64,000 bases of DNA, from NCBI GenBank assembly GCA_051294375.1, contig CM119269.1, positions 7,545,446 through 7,609,445 of the forward strand, given 5' to 3'. The first letter of the stretch is position 1. Each line of letters opens with the position of its first letter. The stretch is from Paraspadella gotoi (Eukaryota; Chaetognatha). Below the pieces are notes generated by a model, which did no database searches, had not been told where the DNA came from, and saw only the letters and a list, made by a program, of their open reading frames with translations. A program made the translations under genes and the position numbers. Shown piece by piece: positions 1 to 12,400 of the stretch.

Positions 1-1
1 G

Positions 2-151
<150 letters not shown>

Positions 152-2966
152 AAACACGGTTTAATGCGTCTTTTAGAAATTATATCAATAAGTCGTTCGA
201 AAATAGCTAATAATTAACCAATGTTTTCAAACGCTTTTATAATAAATTTATTTTTAAACTAAAGCAATACGTGATAATTTAATATTAACGTTAACTGTTA
301 GGATAATACATAAGTAATGCGCATTAATCCAACGCTCAAAGGTTTAGCCTTATCATATAGCGCTTGCTACTCTCACCTCTTTCTCTCTCCCAAAAACCGG
401 CCAAGGATGAAAATTTTAAGTCAGCGTCGGCGGGGGCGGGGGGAGAGGAAAAGGGAAGGAGTGGTGGTGAATCAGTAGTGATCTATGGGCCTCGACGCAG
501 AAGCCAGTGACTGACTCTGCAGCAGCAGCAGCCGCATTGAAGCGTCGGTACGAACCATCCGAGATTCAACATCAAAAGATAAAAAAAAATGAGGCAAAAG
601 GTTCGAATAACCAACCGGGGCTCGACTTCGCTGGCCACAGATTCACTCGATCAACGCCCCACTATCTCTCTCTCTCTTTTCCCTCTACCTCTTCACCCCT
701 GCGGTACCACCTATGAAAACATAACATTTGCCATAGAAAATCAAAAAGAAACGGCTACGCAATGCATGAAAAAGAAGCAGAAGAAACAAAGCCGGGTCAG
801 TCATTCATCCGGTCTATTTTGAAAATTTCTTTCTCGTAAAGAACGTCGATGAAAGGTTAAAATTTAGGCACGGGAGTGGGGCAAAATGGAGGGGGTGTAG
901 CCTCGGGGGGCTGAATCGGTTAGAGTGATCGCATAGCCTTAGCATTTCTTCGCTGATTGTGTTTCAACCAAGAGATAAAATGGAGGATCTGAGTTTTTCC
1001 CCCAATTTTTATCAATCTTTTACGGTTTATTATAAGGCTAAACGAATTCATAGTACTAGTTTTTTTTCCTTCACTCAATTCATTACAACAGTTTTTGTTT
1101 TTTGAACAATACTCAAAGCAGAAATAACTTTTCTTTCGTTCTTCGATGTTGTGTTTCAAGTGTAGACTTATCAATTCAAGCGATGTAAGTAAAACTATTA
1201 TTAACGCTTATTGCAATCATTGTATGCTTAGTCGAGCAACTTTTTTTTTTACACTCTCTAGAAACTAATTACTTCGTGTTATCCACCGTAATACGAGGTA
1301 ACTAAACATTTCCGGTCGTGATATAATTTGTTTCCAAATGCTTTTTTTATATCCGACCGTGACTTAATTCAAAGCTTTGAATCGAGACATGGTCGCCATG
1401 GTTATATTCGTATCCGAAACCATTGTTTTCATATTTACAAGATCTTAAATTTTAATTAAACGCGCAACGATGGTTTTTGTTAATGGCACTTCGACACATT
1501 CTACAAGGGATCCTTAACTACAATACATTCGTTGTTTCATCGTTATGCTTTTTAATGTACAGAATAAAAATTCATATTGTAAAGCACAATAAGTTTTCCC
1601 TTTCCATAAGTAAAAAACCCGATTGACTCCAGAAGATTAGTTCTACAAGGAGGCAAACTGACAGTAAATTTTAAATAGAGAATAATTTTATCAAGCTAGT
1701 CACGAGGCAATTCTTTTGAATAGTCTGGAAACCACTGAGCTTTTACAACGTTTATGGTACTTATTAAGGCGGGCCAGAATTTAACATTTTTTTCTAATAT
1801 GAAACAGTCTGCAATAAAAGTCTTTTGTCCTTTCACAACCAAATTGACTTATGATGTTAGATATTGATTCAATTCGTTTTCCTTATGCATGGAAGCATTT
1901 TAATATTTTACAATATATAAAAAATGCTTAAACAAATTTTAAGGAAATTTAATTTTTAAAATTTATTCTGATAAAGATTAAAAAGTTAGATAAAGGTTAG
2001 TATTTCAAATTGTAAAAATTTTAATGATAAATGGGTTAAAATTTGAAAAAAATTATTTTCATCGTTGTCATCATTCAATAAATTTGATAGTCTTGTTAAT
2101 TTTCATAGACGAATCATTAAAATTTTAAAAAGTTATAATAATAACCTTCATCTAACTTTACAAGCTCCGATAAAATAAAGTAAAATTTACAATTTTGATA
2201 TTATATAGTATTTGGATATTTTTAAGGAGAGTAACGAAAAATTCGTTTGAACAACAATTTATTATGTATTTTTAAGGACGTTTCGACTCTGTTTTTCGAG
2301 TCTTCATCAGCAGGATAATATAAAATAGCAATCATGAGTTTAACTATAAGATAAATCTTAATTTTTTTTATTTTTATAATCTTCAATAAACATTAACAAT
2401 ATTTAAACCGGACTTCTGTTAGTTTAAAACCTGTTCCGCCTGTTCATTATACATTGGTAATATAAAGGAATTCTTGGGTGCAGTTAACGTCGAACTTCCT
2501 TCGATGTATTCGATGTATAAGTTTTCGATTTTATCACATACCATTAAAAAAATGTTAAGTATAACCCCTAGTTTATTAATATAAGTTTAGAAAGATTCAA
2601 GCTAGCTCTGTATCTGAAAGGATGGGGTTGATTAATACTACAAAAGTTTTATTTCTATTTCTTATATTAAAATAAAAAAATAAACTAAAAAGAATGAATT
2701 GTATTAATAATTTAATTCTGCCCGAATTAATAGCCTGATACAAGATCAAGGTGACCTATCAATCAATCAATCACTTCTTTCTGAAAAAAATTCAAATCAA
2801 AAATTTTGTTTCTTCAACATTCTCATGCGAAATTCGTCGACTTCAGCGACATCTAACTCTAATTCTAGGAAAAATGTACGGAGAGGATCGGTGAAGAAAA
2901 AATGCAAAATAAATCTAATATGGTCAGCAATGAAAATCCCAAAATGAAATTAGTTTTCCCATTGAA
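152..2966. other. AT-rich spacer between actin and the membrane-protein gene
   Basis: This stretch holds the actin 3' UTR, then about 2.7 kb that is mostly AT-rich and lacks convincing coding exons. A more GC-rich island at about 360-880 contains a CAG/GCA run near 520-535 and a CT-rich tract near 665-690; it could be a promoter or a 5' exon of the next gene, but I cannot join it to anything. A hammerhead-like motif lies at 2276-2314 and is listed separately. A short (aatc)n run lies near 2758-2772. Confidence 0.6.
2276..2314 (-). ncRNA. hammerhead-ribozyme-like motif, copy 1
   Basis: Read on the minus strand, the sequence holds the two conserved hammerhead core boxes, CTGATGA (2310-2304) and GAAA (2284-2281). 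They flank a stem II of five perfect base pairs, GACTC/GAGTC, closed by an 8-nt loop. After GAAA comes CGTC, which could supply a minimal stem III and a cleavage triplet; stem I is weak. Hammerheads with near-absent stem III are known from Penelope-like retroelements and retrozymes. No open reading frame for a retroelement is attached, so this looks like a truncated copy. Two relatives occur near 18.3 and 51.25 kb. Confidence 0.55.
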
Positions 2967-4183
2967 ATGATGACCAACGACTCGATTGCAGAAATTACAG
3001 CTGCCGAGCAGAGTGGCTCACCCACTCAAAATTCAGGTAAAAACTAATTTCTTTGTCTTCTCTGCGAATGTGTTGAAGATAATCATCATATAACCATCAT
3101 TAGAAGTGTTTATATTTCATATTCAGGCACGATCGCTGGGATAATATTAGGCTGTGTTGCACTTTTAGCTGTGGTTTCGGCAATATCTGCTCTATGTTAC
3201 TGGTGGAAAAGCTCAGGTAACTAACTTATCAAATCAAAATATTTGACCTTTAATGAAAAGCGGAATTTCAAAAATTTCTCCTTTTTCTTATTCCAACCTT
3301 TAATTCATAATTGAATGTACAAAATTGTCTCATGAAAATTAATATCACATTCAAGATTCCCTTCTCTAAAAAGGTCCGGCGGTTCTTCCCACTTTTCCCG
3401 GTAAATGTTACACGATCAGCACCGGAAGGCACGCGCCTTCCACCTGCGTTCCCGGCCAAACCAACGTCGGCCGAGGAACCGAGGATTCAACTTTCATGCT
3501 TAATTACATGGCGCACAGTTACGGAGATCCCTTACAGGTGACCGTCCTGCTCCTTACTGACTGTTGTGACACTAGTTCTCCCAACCTCTCCTTCCCTATA
3601 GGACAACTTTGATGTGGACGTGGACAACGATTACTTTCTTAGCAGTCTGGAAAGTTCTATTCACTTCTCGCGTCAGTCGTCCAGCGGGTGTCTGCAAAAA
3701 AGCGTGGTCAACCCTATGCACCCGAGCGAGGCTTACTTCAAGCCAAAGCCTCCGTCGACGGGGCCTCGTGCCTTCGCGGCCAACGACAACGATCGTGAAG
3801 GCTCGAGGCCAGCCTTCGATCCCGTCCCAAGCTTTATCCCCTACCGCACATCGCGAGAGGAAGACCGAAAGCTTGGTGCTCACGTCGACGGAGGCGCCAG
3901 TCTCGCGACCACGGTGTTCGACGAACGAGGCGGGACGGATCGCCCCGGCGGTATTCAGGCGGGCATCGCCGTTCTGCCCCGCAGACTCGAAAACTGCGCC
4001 TTGCCCGTCCGAGACTTGGAACGCCAGTTGAGCCACGAGCCGTACATGCTGGACCGCGGTCAAAGCCTGATAACCACCTACCACAGCGAGAGACGCAAGA
4101 CGGAAACGTTGCCCGCCAAGTCGGCCAATGTTTTTCAATACCCGCCACCCATGACGCCAATCAGTTTGTTGCTCAGAAAGTGA
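2967..4183 (+). CDS. small single-pass membrane protein with long cytoplasmic tail, unrecognised
   Basis: Four exons (2967-3036, 3127-3216, 3374-3537, 3602-4183) join in phase to give 301 residues. The order is a short polar N-terminus of about 23 residues rich in S/T/N/E, one strong hydrophobic segment (about residues 25-46, starting TIAGIILGCVALLAVVSAIS), a CYWWK boundary, then a roughly 250-residue hydrophilic tail. There is no signal peptide, so a type III (N-out) topology is likely if the start is right. An in-frame stop at 2931-2933 precedes the start, but upstream exons adding an ectodomain cannot be excluded. The tail is rich in S, R, P and D, with tyrosines in DNDYFL, EAYFKP, EPYML and FQYPPP contexts that could be phosphorylation sites. 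I do not recognise the family. Confidence 0.7.
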
Positions 4184-4915
4184 AATCGCCATTTCCATCC
4201 TAACTGAGATTATCGAACCGCGAGGGCGATCTTTTCTTTATTCATTAATTTTTTCTCAAGAAGCGACGAATCAATGATCTCATTACCGACAAGATTTGGA
4301 TCTGAAATCTCATTTGAAATTACGCGTAGATTTAGCTTCCGTCAGACGAACTAAAAAGTCTAGTCCCGTTTTGTCTCAGGACCGCTTAATTTATTTTCGA
4401 GCTTTATTTTAGTTGTACTCTTTCGATGTTACTCGCTTTTATTTTTTTTCCGTTCAATATTTTGCCTCAAATGTTTGCGATCTAGTTTGTACTCATTACC
4501 ATACCTTTTGTGATTTTAACGTTTACCACTTGGTAATTTTCCCCTTAAAAAACCATATCATTTACAACACGTTGCCTTTTTACTTTTGAAGAAACATTTT
4601 CTAGATAGCTGGTTTAATGGTTTATAATTCAACTTTCAACAAAAAATTCAAAATATAAAAAACCGTCACATGATTTTATTATTTAAAAGTAAAATACATT
4701 TGATGGGCCCTTGAACAATAAAATTCATCAATTTAGATGTTAACATAAAATATCAGTTTAAATAGAGATTAACTGCACTAGCATAACAAAAATGTTAATT
4801 ATAAACTGAGAAAATGAAAGAAACTAAAAAAAAACCATCAAATTACTGGGCAGAGAATATAAAATAAAACAAACCACAGGATCTCGGCAATACCTTCAAC
4901 AATGACTCGAGTAGA
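4184..4915. other. convergent 3' UTR spacer
   Basis: This AT-rich sequence lies between the stop of the plus-strand membrane-protein gene and the stop of the minus-strand ALDH gene. It should contain the two 3' UTRs facing each other. An AATAAA on the plus strand near 4717 suits polyadenylation of the upstream gene. No other feature is seen. Confidence 0.6.
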
Positions 4916-7900
4916 TCACGAATTCTTTTGCGCGACTTTGAAGACGATGTTCTTGACTTCAGTGTAGGCTGAAAGGCCGTACTCGCCCAACTCACGCCCG
5001 TTGCCCGACATCTTGTAGCCACCGAAAGGGGCGCAGCAGTCGAAGACATCGTAGCAGTTGATCCAAACGTTGCCAGCGCGAATTCCCTGCGACGACGAGA
5101 GAATAAGGGGACCAAGCGTTGCGGGATTACGATCGAGGGTTTTCGGTTGAAAGGTGGCTAAAGAGTCGCATACCTGGGCCAAGTGAAGAGCTTTGCCAAC
5201 GTCTTGTGTAAAGACGGCGGAGGCCAACCCGTACTCGGTCAGATTCGCGCGTTCTATGATCTCGTCCATGTTCTTTTTTTTTGGGGGGGGGGAAGGAAGG
5301 AGATAAAGGCGCAATAAAGTAGGTTGTATCATCGGAGTTGAACCACAATGTATTCTCACCTTAAACTTGAGGATCTGCATGACAGGGCCGAAGATTTCTT
5401 CCTTGGCGATGGTCATACTGTCGGTGACGTCGGCAAACACGGTCGGTTCCACGAAGAACCCTGTTTCAGTGTTTGATAGTTAAATTATAAAACGCATGAT
5501 TTTTTTAAAAATTCCAGTCCCCCAGACAACATTTATAAATTTTTGTTTTTTCGTCAAACAGACTATACGTACTCGGTAATGAAACATTTTCGTTTCTAAA
5601 CCCCCCCGATGGCCCTCCTCTCTCTCACATAATCCCACTTACCCTTGTCCCCGATCCTATTCCCGCCCGTGGTCAGTTTCGCCCCTTCCGACTTCCCCGA
5701 TTTGATGAGATCGAGGATCTTGTTCATCTGGACGAAGTCGACCTGGGGGCCTTGCTCCACATTGGTGAAGGGGTCGCCGACGACGCGAGACTTGGCGCGC
5801 TCCGTCGACCGCTCCACGAACTCGTCGTAGATCGCTTCCTCCACGAAGATGCGACTCCCGGCCGTGCAGCACTGGCCTGTTTAAAAGAGAGAGAGATTCT
5901 GACATTGTCACTTACGTAATAAATGAATTGATCAGGATAAAGAGATCGAGTGCAACCTTGATTGAAGAAAAGCCCGAAGTGCGCGGTCTCGATGGCGTTA
6001 TCAAGGTCGGCGTCTTTGAGGACGATGAGCGGACTCTTCCCTCCCAACTCAAGGGTGACCCGTTTGAGGTTGGACCTGGCAGCCGCTTCGGCCACTACCT
6101 GCCCGACGGAGGTGCTGCCCGTGAAGGCGACTTTGTCAACGAGCGGATGCTCGGCGATGGCGGCGCCGGCCGTCGGACCGTAGCCTGGCACGATGTTAAC
6201 CACTCCTGGCAATCGCGGATATATGGGGTTTCAGTGTAACTATGTGACACAATTTTGTCAACTCTCTCGATTCCTAGAGTATGTAAACCGTGACAAAAGA
6301 AATGAAAATGACAAAAGTTATCGATAAAATTATACCGGGAGGAAATCCGGCTTCTTTAATGAGTTGCGCGATGTAGAGGCCGCTCAACGAAGTCTGCTCG
6401 GCCAACTTCATGACGATCGTGCATCCGCAGCTGAGAGCGGGTCCCAACTTCCAAGCCTAAGACGGATAAAGCAAAAAACTCGAAACGGAGGGGTCGACGG
6501 AAACAAATGAAATCACTCGGTCAAGCATGAAACCAATTGACTATCCCTAGGTTCTGCTATGATAATTCCTGACCCTGACACGGCAATGAAAAATGCGAAC
6601 AACCCAGCTCAAAAAAAAAAAAAAAACTGCAAAAGCTTATAAAGCAAACAGCACCGTGACGTCTGACAATTAAATCCTTATCAAGTAGTTTTTTACCCCT
6701 CATCTAATAGAGGAGAAAAAGTTTTATAATGCTCTTAACGCATTGGTTGTTTCAATTTCAATGTTGCTCTTCTGATGCTGTGCTTAATATTCTTTCGGAA
6801 TCGCGGCATACAACTTCTACTCAAAATTAATTATTTAACCGAGTAACGAACCCTCCCGTTTTCTCACCTGCATCAGCAGAGGGAAATTCCAAGGAATGAT
6901 CTGGCCGGCGACACCGACGGGTTCGTGTCGAGTCATGCACAAAAAGTCGCCGTCGATCGGAATCGTTTTCCCTTGATTTTTATCCGCCCAACCAGCGTAA
7001 TACCTTATCGAGCGGGAGGGGGAAGAATGAGGGAAATAAGAAAAGGAGAGGAAAAAAGGACAGAAAGGCGAATTATAGTAGGGGTAGCCGCACTCAATGG
7101 GGTGAGTATTTATTATTATTTATAACGAAAATTTATACATTTTTAAGTATACTTTTAATGGACAAAAAATTTCTTATATGGCTCTATACCCTAGTACTTA
7201 ATTTTTTAATATTTATTTATAGGAAAGGTCAAAAGTTGTTTTGAGAAATTTTAAATTTTAAGTTCAGATTCAGATAGCTCATAAAAAGTAGTCAGCACAA
7301 AGTACAATTCTTTTTTAAATATTTTTATGATAAGTAGGTCAAAAATAAAAAAAACCATAAAAAATCGTCATCATCATCATCATCATCATCTTTTGATGAT
7401 TTTATCAGTTTTTTTATATTTTTACTAAGAAAACGTAAGAATTTTTAAAAGCTGTAATTATATTTCATGTTTAACTTTTAACTTTTTATGGCTCTATCAA
7501 AATCCATTAAAAAAATTTAAGATTTCAAAAATTTTTTTTCTTTATATAGTAATATAATAATTTTAATTAGGCTAGTACCCTCAGAAAAAATAATTTTTAA
7601 CAAAAAATATTTTATTACTATAATCTATGCTCATGATAGATTATTTTAATGTTGTATGCATTAGCATTTGGCTATGGCTAATTATAGTTGATTGAAGAAT
7701 AAGAACAAGGTTGGCGTCGAATAACCAGTTTAGAGAGAATAAATATCTATTCGACTCCCTCAGGTTGTCCGCAAATCGTAATTACTTCTCCCGTAAAAAA
7801 AAAAAAGCATTTCTCAAGGACCTCGATCCATTAGAAGACAGAATCTCTTGCTCCTACCCTATCCAACCTGTAGCACTTGATGGTCAGACCCAAATCGGCG

Positions 7901-8851
7901 GCGAAGGCGACTTGATAGGGCTTCCCGCTGTCGACGGTCTCCAGCGAAGCGATGAAGGCGCGGTCGCGTTCGATCAGATCAGCCAGGCGACCGATCAGGC
8001 GACCGCGGTCGGAGGCATTCATGCGGCGCCACTCGGATCCGAAGCGAAAAGCCTCGTTGGCGGCGGCGACGGCGTCGTCGACGTCAGCACGGTCACCCTC
8101 CGCCACTTGGCAGATCACTTCTCCCGTAGATGGGTTTACCGAGTCGAACACCTTGCCGCTGAGATATACACGAAAAACTTATTACCATTGATTGGTAAAC
8201 ATTTTTTTATTATTCAGTAATATATGTTCTATGGTGGACTAAAATCCACCAACCGATCATCAGCGGCCATTGGTGCCAGAGGCAAGTCATTCGCCTGCCA
8301 ACCCAAAGGTCCGGGGTTCTCGCCCGGTGGTCGCCTAGCAGTTAAGAGGGACGGGGCGCTTAACCCGCTTGTAACACGGTGTTACAGCCTGATCCGAAGC
8401 TCAGGGACTGCTTATATTGAAGGGTTCTGTCACTAACACAAAAATTACTGTCTCTTCAGTTCTGACGATTAAATCATGAAAACCGCCATGTTACTTCCTA
8501 CATATCTCTCTTTCCAAAACCTTTTCTATTGAATATGGCTACAAACAAAAAAATTCTGCTTTTTCTCCTATTTTTGTTTTAGGTTGCCACGAAAGTGAAT
8601 AAATCGCATCGAGTGTTCATCCTTTAATCTCAATGCGCAAGTTTTGCTTCTGTGCCAAGGGTGCAATCCTTAAGGATGCACACCAACCTTTTCGCCGGAC
8701 GAAACTCGTTGTTGATGAAGACGCCCGAGTTTTTAATTTCCGGTTTGACGACTGGAGCCGGGACGGTCGACATCGGCGCCAAAGCGCCAAGGGGCGCCGC
8801 CTGGGAGCGGATCACTGGCGCCGCAGCCCGAAGCGATTTTAACAGAAACAT
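4916..8851 (-). CDS. ALDH2: mitochondrial aldehyde dehydrogenase (ALDH2/ALDH1 family)
   Basis: Nine exons join in phase to 521 residues: 8851-8688, 8158-7868, 7003-6868, 6456-6336, 6205-5957, 5876-5643, 5460-5360, 5272-5174 and 5086-4916. The enzyme oxidises aldehydes to carboxylates with NAD+. The N-terminus ([19 protein letters not shown]) is basic and Ser/Ala-rich with no acidic residues, as expected for a mitochondrial transit peptide. Family landmarks are intact: [18 protein letters not shown] in the NAD fold, the general-base glutamate in [10 protein letters not shown], the catalytic cysteine in FFNQGQCC, EEIFGPV, and the C-terminal [19 protein letters not shown]. Length equals ALDH2 precursors. 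A cytosolic ALDH1-like origin with an added presequence is the alternative. Intron 1 contains a SINE-like repeat; intron 2 is the longest and holds a trinucleotide microsatellite. Confidence 0.95.
7368..7391. repeat. (TCA)n microsatellite in ALDH intron
   Basis: About eight uninterrupted TCA units lie in the AT-rich intron between exons 2 and 3 of the aldehyde dehydrogenase gene. Confidence 0.95.
8225..8440 (+). mobile_element. tRNA-derived SINE-like repeat in ALDH intron 1
   Basis: This GC-richer block stands out from the AT-rich intron. It carries a B-box-like sequence (GGGGTTCTCGCCCG, about 8313-8326) with the layout seen in the copy at the right end of the window: CATTC, then CCAAC, then GGTTC, then a CGGT..GTC segment. 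No tRNA can be folded from it that I can see. The exact ends are uncertain because I see no clear target-site duplication. Confidence 0.5.
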
Positions 8852-9435
8852 TTTGGAAATTTATTAAAAGCAAAGTTCTGCGCCGGTGTCTTATCAGTCC
8901 ACGCAGCAGTAATTTATCGAGCTAACTGAATTGAATTGACCTGAAAGAGATAATCTGTTTAAAAAACTGGAAGCGACGGATCTGCAAAAGTGAAGGAAAA
9001 AAAATTGAGAAGATTTTTTTTTTTTGTGGTTTTTTGTATTTTTTAAAAACTTTTTTGTTGCTCTAACCAAAACGGTCTCTGAAAAAATTGTTCGTTTAAT
9101 AAATAAAATTAAAATTTAGGCTCGAAAATAGTGAAAACAACAAATCCTGGACAATTCCATCGCACAATCACAGAGCGAAACGATTTAAAGTCTCGTTTTA
9201 TTCGATTTTAACTCTCAAACGGTTTGCAGTTGGTTATTTTTTCATTTTCTTTTTTCAAAGTATAGTTTTTAAGGTTCATTCAGAATATTTTTTATTGCGC
9301 CGTGGAAACATGAAAAACGAAAAAAAAGCAAGCCGGAGGTTAAGCGGAGAAGGAACAGGAAAAAAATGTGTAAAAGATCGTAGTTGTTGTTGTCGTCGTC
9401 GTCGCTTTAAACTCGCATGACGATTTCCTTAATTT

Positions 9436-12400
9436 CTATTCGTCGGGATCCTCATCCCATCCTTTGTTTTCCTTTGGCTTCGGACCGCCAGCCGGTTTGG
9501 CCATGATGATTTCGTCCACCTTAAAAGTTTAAAACGTTTAATTCGTAAATATAAAAATCCTTTAATAGCATAAATTAAATTAAAAAGAAGGTCGACGTCT
9601 TTTTTCGACAGAGATAAATGACACGAACTTCGCGAGACTGGATTGAGAAAGAGGAAAAGAGTTTCGATTATTTATTGATTGGACTCTCGACTTCTCGATT
9701 TAATCTCGATTTTGCTGTATCGCGGAAATTCCTCCAAATAATCGGTTTTCTATTAACCTCGGTCAACCCCTAATGCAACAATTAAGCCTTAATGGTCCTT
9801 AATTTAAGGATCACCCGTTTTCTCTCTAACCTTCAAAACAGTGGTAGCTGCGTTGGTGGCGAACTTGAGGCCCCATGATTTGACGAGGAAAAGATCAAGG
9901 ACGCCCTTGGCGACGGCTTCACAGGTCGCCACGCCCCCGCCCTCGATGTCGAAACCAATGCCGACACCGCCCTCGTATTGGTGCTCTAAGGGGATGTCGA
10001 TGGGAAAGGAAAGAGAAAAGAGAAAAGATAGAGGAGAGGAAAAAGAAAAAGAAAATTTAAAAAAATTAAAGTCTTTCCTAATTTATCTAACGGTAGAAAA
10101 CTATGTTAAACTAGTGCATATGAGTAAATTGCTTAATTAGCGTCAGAAATACTTTCTTAAACTCGCAATAATAACTCAACATCTCGTGCATTAGGTCAGC
10201 GAAACCTTGTTATAAGGTAATTAAAAACTGGTTTTTAGCGGAGTTTTTAGCGGAGTTTTTCGACCTCAATTCGGAAAAAAAAAATTTATGTCCCCCCTAA
10301 GAAATAAAAAAGAACTCTGGAACTTACTTATGAAATCAAGACAAATTCCCTCATCGACTCACCGGCGTAAAGCTTGGCAATGAGTTCGGTGCTCTTAACG
10401 CCCGCGTTCTCGGCGAGGGTGACGGGGAAAACCTCGAGCGCCTCGGCGAACCTCTTGACAGAGTATTGCTCCAGACCGGGGAGGGTCTCACCGTACTGAG
10501 CGACACGACGCGCCAGTTCGATCTCCGTCGCTCCTATAGCAAAAAAGGCGGTAAACAAACGATTATATGCAATACTAAAACTATTTCTTATGAAGCCATG
10601 TCAAACCTGCTAAGCCACGTTCAAACTCCCGTTCAAACTCACCAGCTCCCGGAACGAGCCTCGGATCCCGGGTCAAGGCTTTAAAGGTGTTGACGCCATC
10701 GTCAATGGCGCGTTCCACGTCATCCATGATGTTATCGGTCGAGGATCTGACGATGATGGTGGCGATGGCCGACTCCTCGGAATCCTGGTGGCGACGGGAA
10801 TCGAATGAAATTTAAAATGAGAATGTAATGTGTTAGCCTATTGATTCTAGAGTGAAAATATTAAGGAACATTGTCGATAACATTTAGGATTGAACAATCA
10901 CATAATATAAATGATTATGAAGAGACAGAATAATAATAACAAATTAATGAATAAACCGCACATAATATTGTAGTCCCTGAGATTTGGATCAAGCTGTTGA
11001 TACCTGCTAAAACCTACGAAAGCCAGGACCTTTACGTTGGGAGGTGAATGACTTGCCTCCGGCACTAACTACACTACTTCTCTGAACCGGTTGTTCGATT
11101 TAAATCTGCTGTGGCGGTATATTCACACCGCCTCTCGTCCATCATCGTTCAGCCAATCCCATAGGCTCAGAGGGGGAACACAGGCGTTGTGTTCCATCCA
11201 CAGCCCTAACGACTTCCCTCTGCGTTGGCAAAGAGAGACCGTTCTAGGGTAACCGCGCCAGTAACTGGAGACGTCACTGAGGGTCGGAAGCCCCCATCAC
11301 AGGCAACCAGGATGTTGCCATACCGCCATAATTAATAATTATCCAATTCTCCATAGTATTCCTGATTAGACCGGCTTCTAATAAAACTGCAACAATGTCG
11401 GTAACGAGGACTCGCCTGTTTGAAAACGACGATGTTGGTGTCGCCTAACTCGTCAATGTAGACTTTGTCGCAGGCACCGAGTTCCTGCGGCGTCGGTGGC
11501 GCCATCTTGGGTAAGGCCGTGGCGCCTACGGCTCGGCAGAGGCGCCGGAGATCGAATTTGGACATGAGTCTGATCACCATGATCTTGTATTTGTTCAAAA
11601 AGTGGAGGGCCATGTCGCCCACTTTGCCTAAGGATAAAATCTCATGATTTTATTTAAATCCTCCGAATAAATACAAAACCCAAACCGATCTTTTTACCTC
11701 CAGCGACGATGCAGTTAGCCCCGGCTTCGGCGATAGCCTTGATCTGACTCTCAAGGAGATTCTCCTCCCCTTTGCTGTAGTCCATCAACTCTTTGGCGGA
11801 TTTGATTAGCACCGTCCCCTTCGTCTCCGTCTGCATCATGTCGATGGGGCAGGTGTAGCAGGCGATCTTTGCGTCCTTGACGGAAACCACGTCGCTCTCC
11901 ACGAGCCGCTTAAAGACCATCCCGCGGATCCACGTGGAAGAATGGAGGCCGGATCCTTCGATTTTGCAAACCCTGATGAATTTAAAAGTCAAAATAACAG
12001 GAGAATGGGGAAATAGTAGGAATGATTTAAGGAACTTTGTCCAACGAGTTCTCCGGAGCCTCCGAACAAAAAAAGTGTTCCTTATTCATAGGTCGTTTTT
12101 TTTTAATTAAATATTCAATATTCGTTTTATGTTTAAGGTAATATAACGCTCCACAATGACTGAAGCCGTCCGTCACCTGACGTTGTCGACGTTAAAGCCG
12201 GCGGTGACGGGAAGAATGCTGATGCAGGCGTCGGCGACGAGTTGGGCGATAAAGTCTTCGTTGCCAAACTGTTTGCTCATGATGGAAGCGCGAACGGCTT
12301 TCGTCACTTCCTCTTTATTTCGCATGTCTGTGAAATTAGCGAAAAGCGGTTGTCGTCAAATTTGAACGCGCCATGAAACTAAAATAAATGAAAATAAAAT

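Noticed and set aside
507-822. Short plus-strand ORFs near the actin gene
   Set aside because: They rely on non-ATG starts, overlap each other and have low-complexity content; at best they mark a 5' UTR.
920-1174. Minus-strand ORF of 84 codons
   Set aside because: AT-rich composition with Lys/Asn/Ser bias and no domain; typical of noncoding spacer.
3596-4198. Minus-strand ORF of 200 codons
   Set aside because: It covers the last exon of the plus-strand membrane protein, whose four exons join in phase with a transmembrane segment; the minus frame shows no domain.
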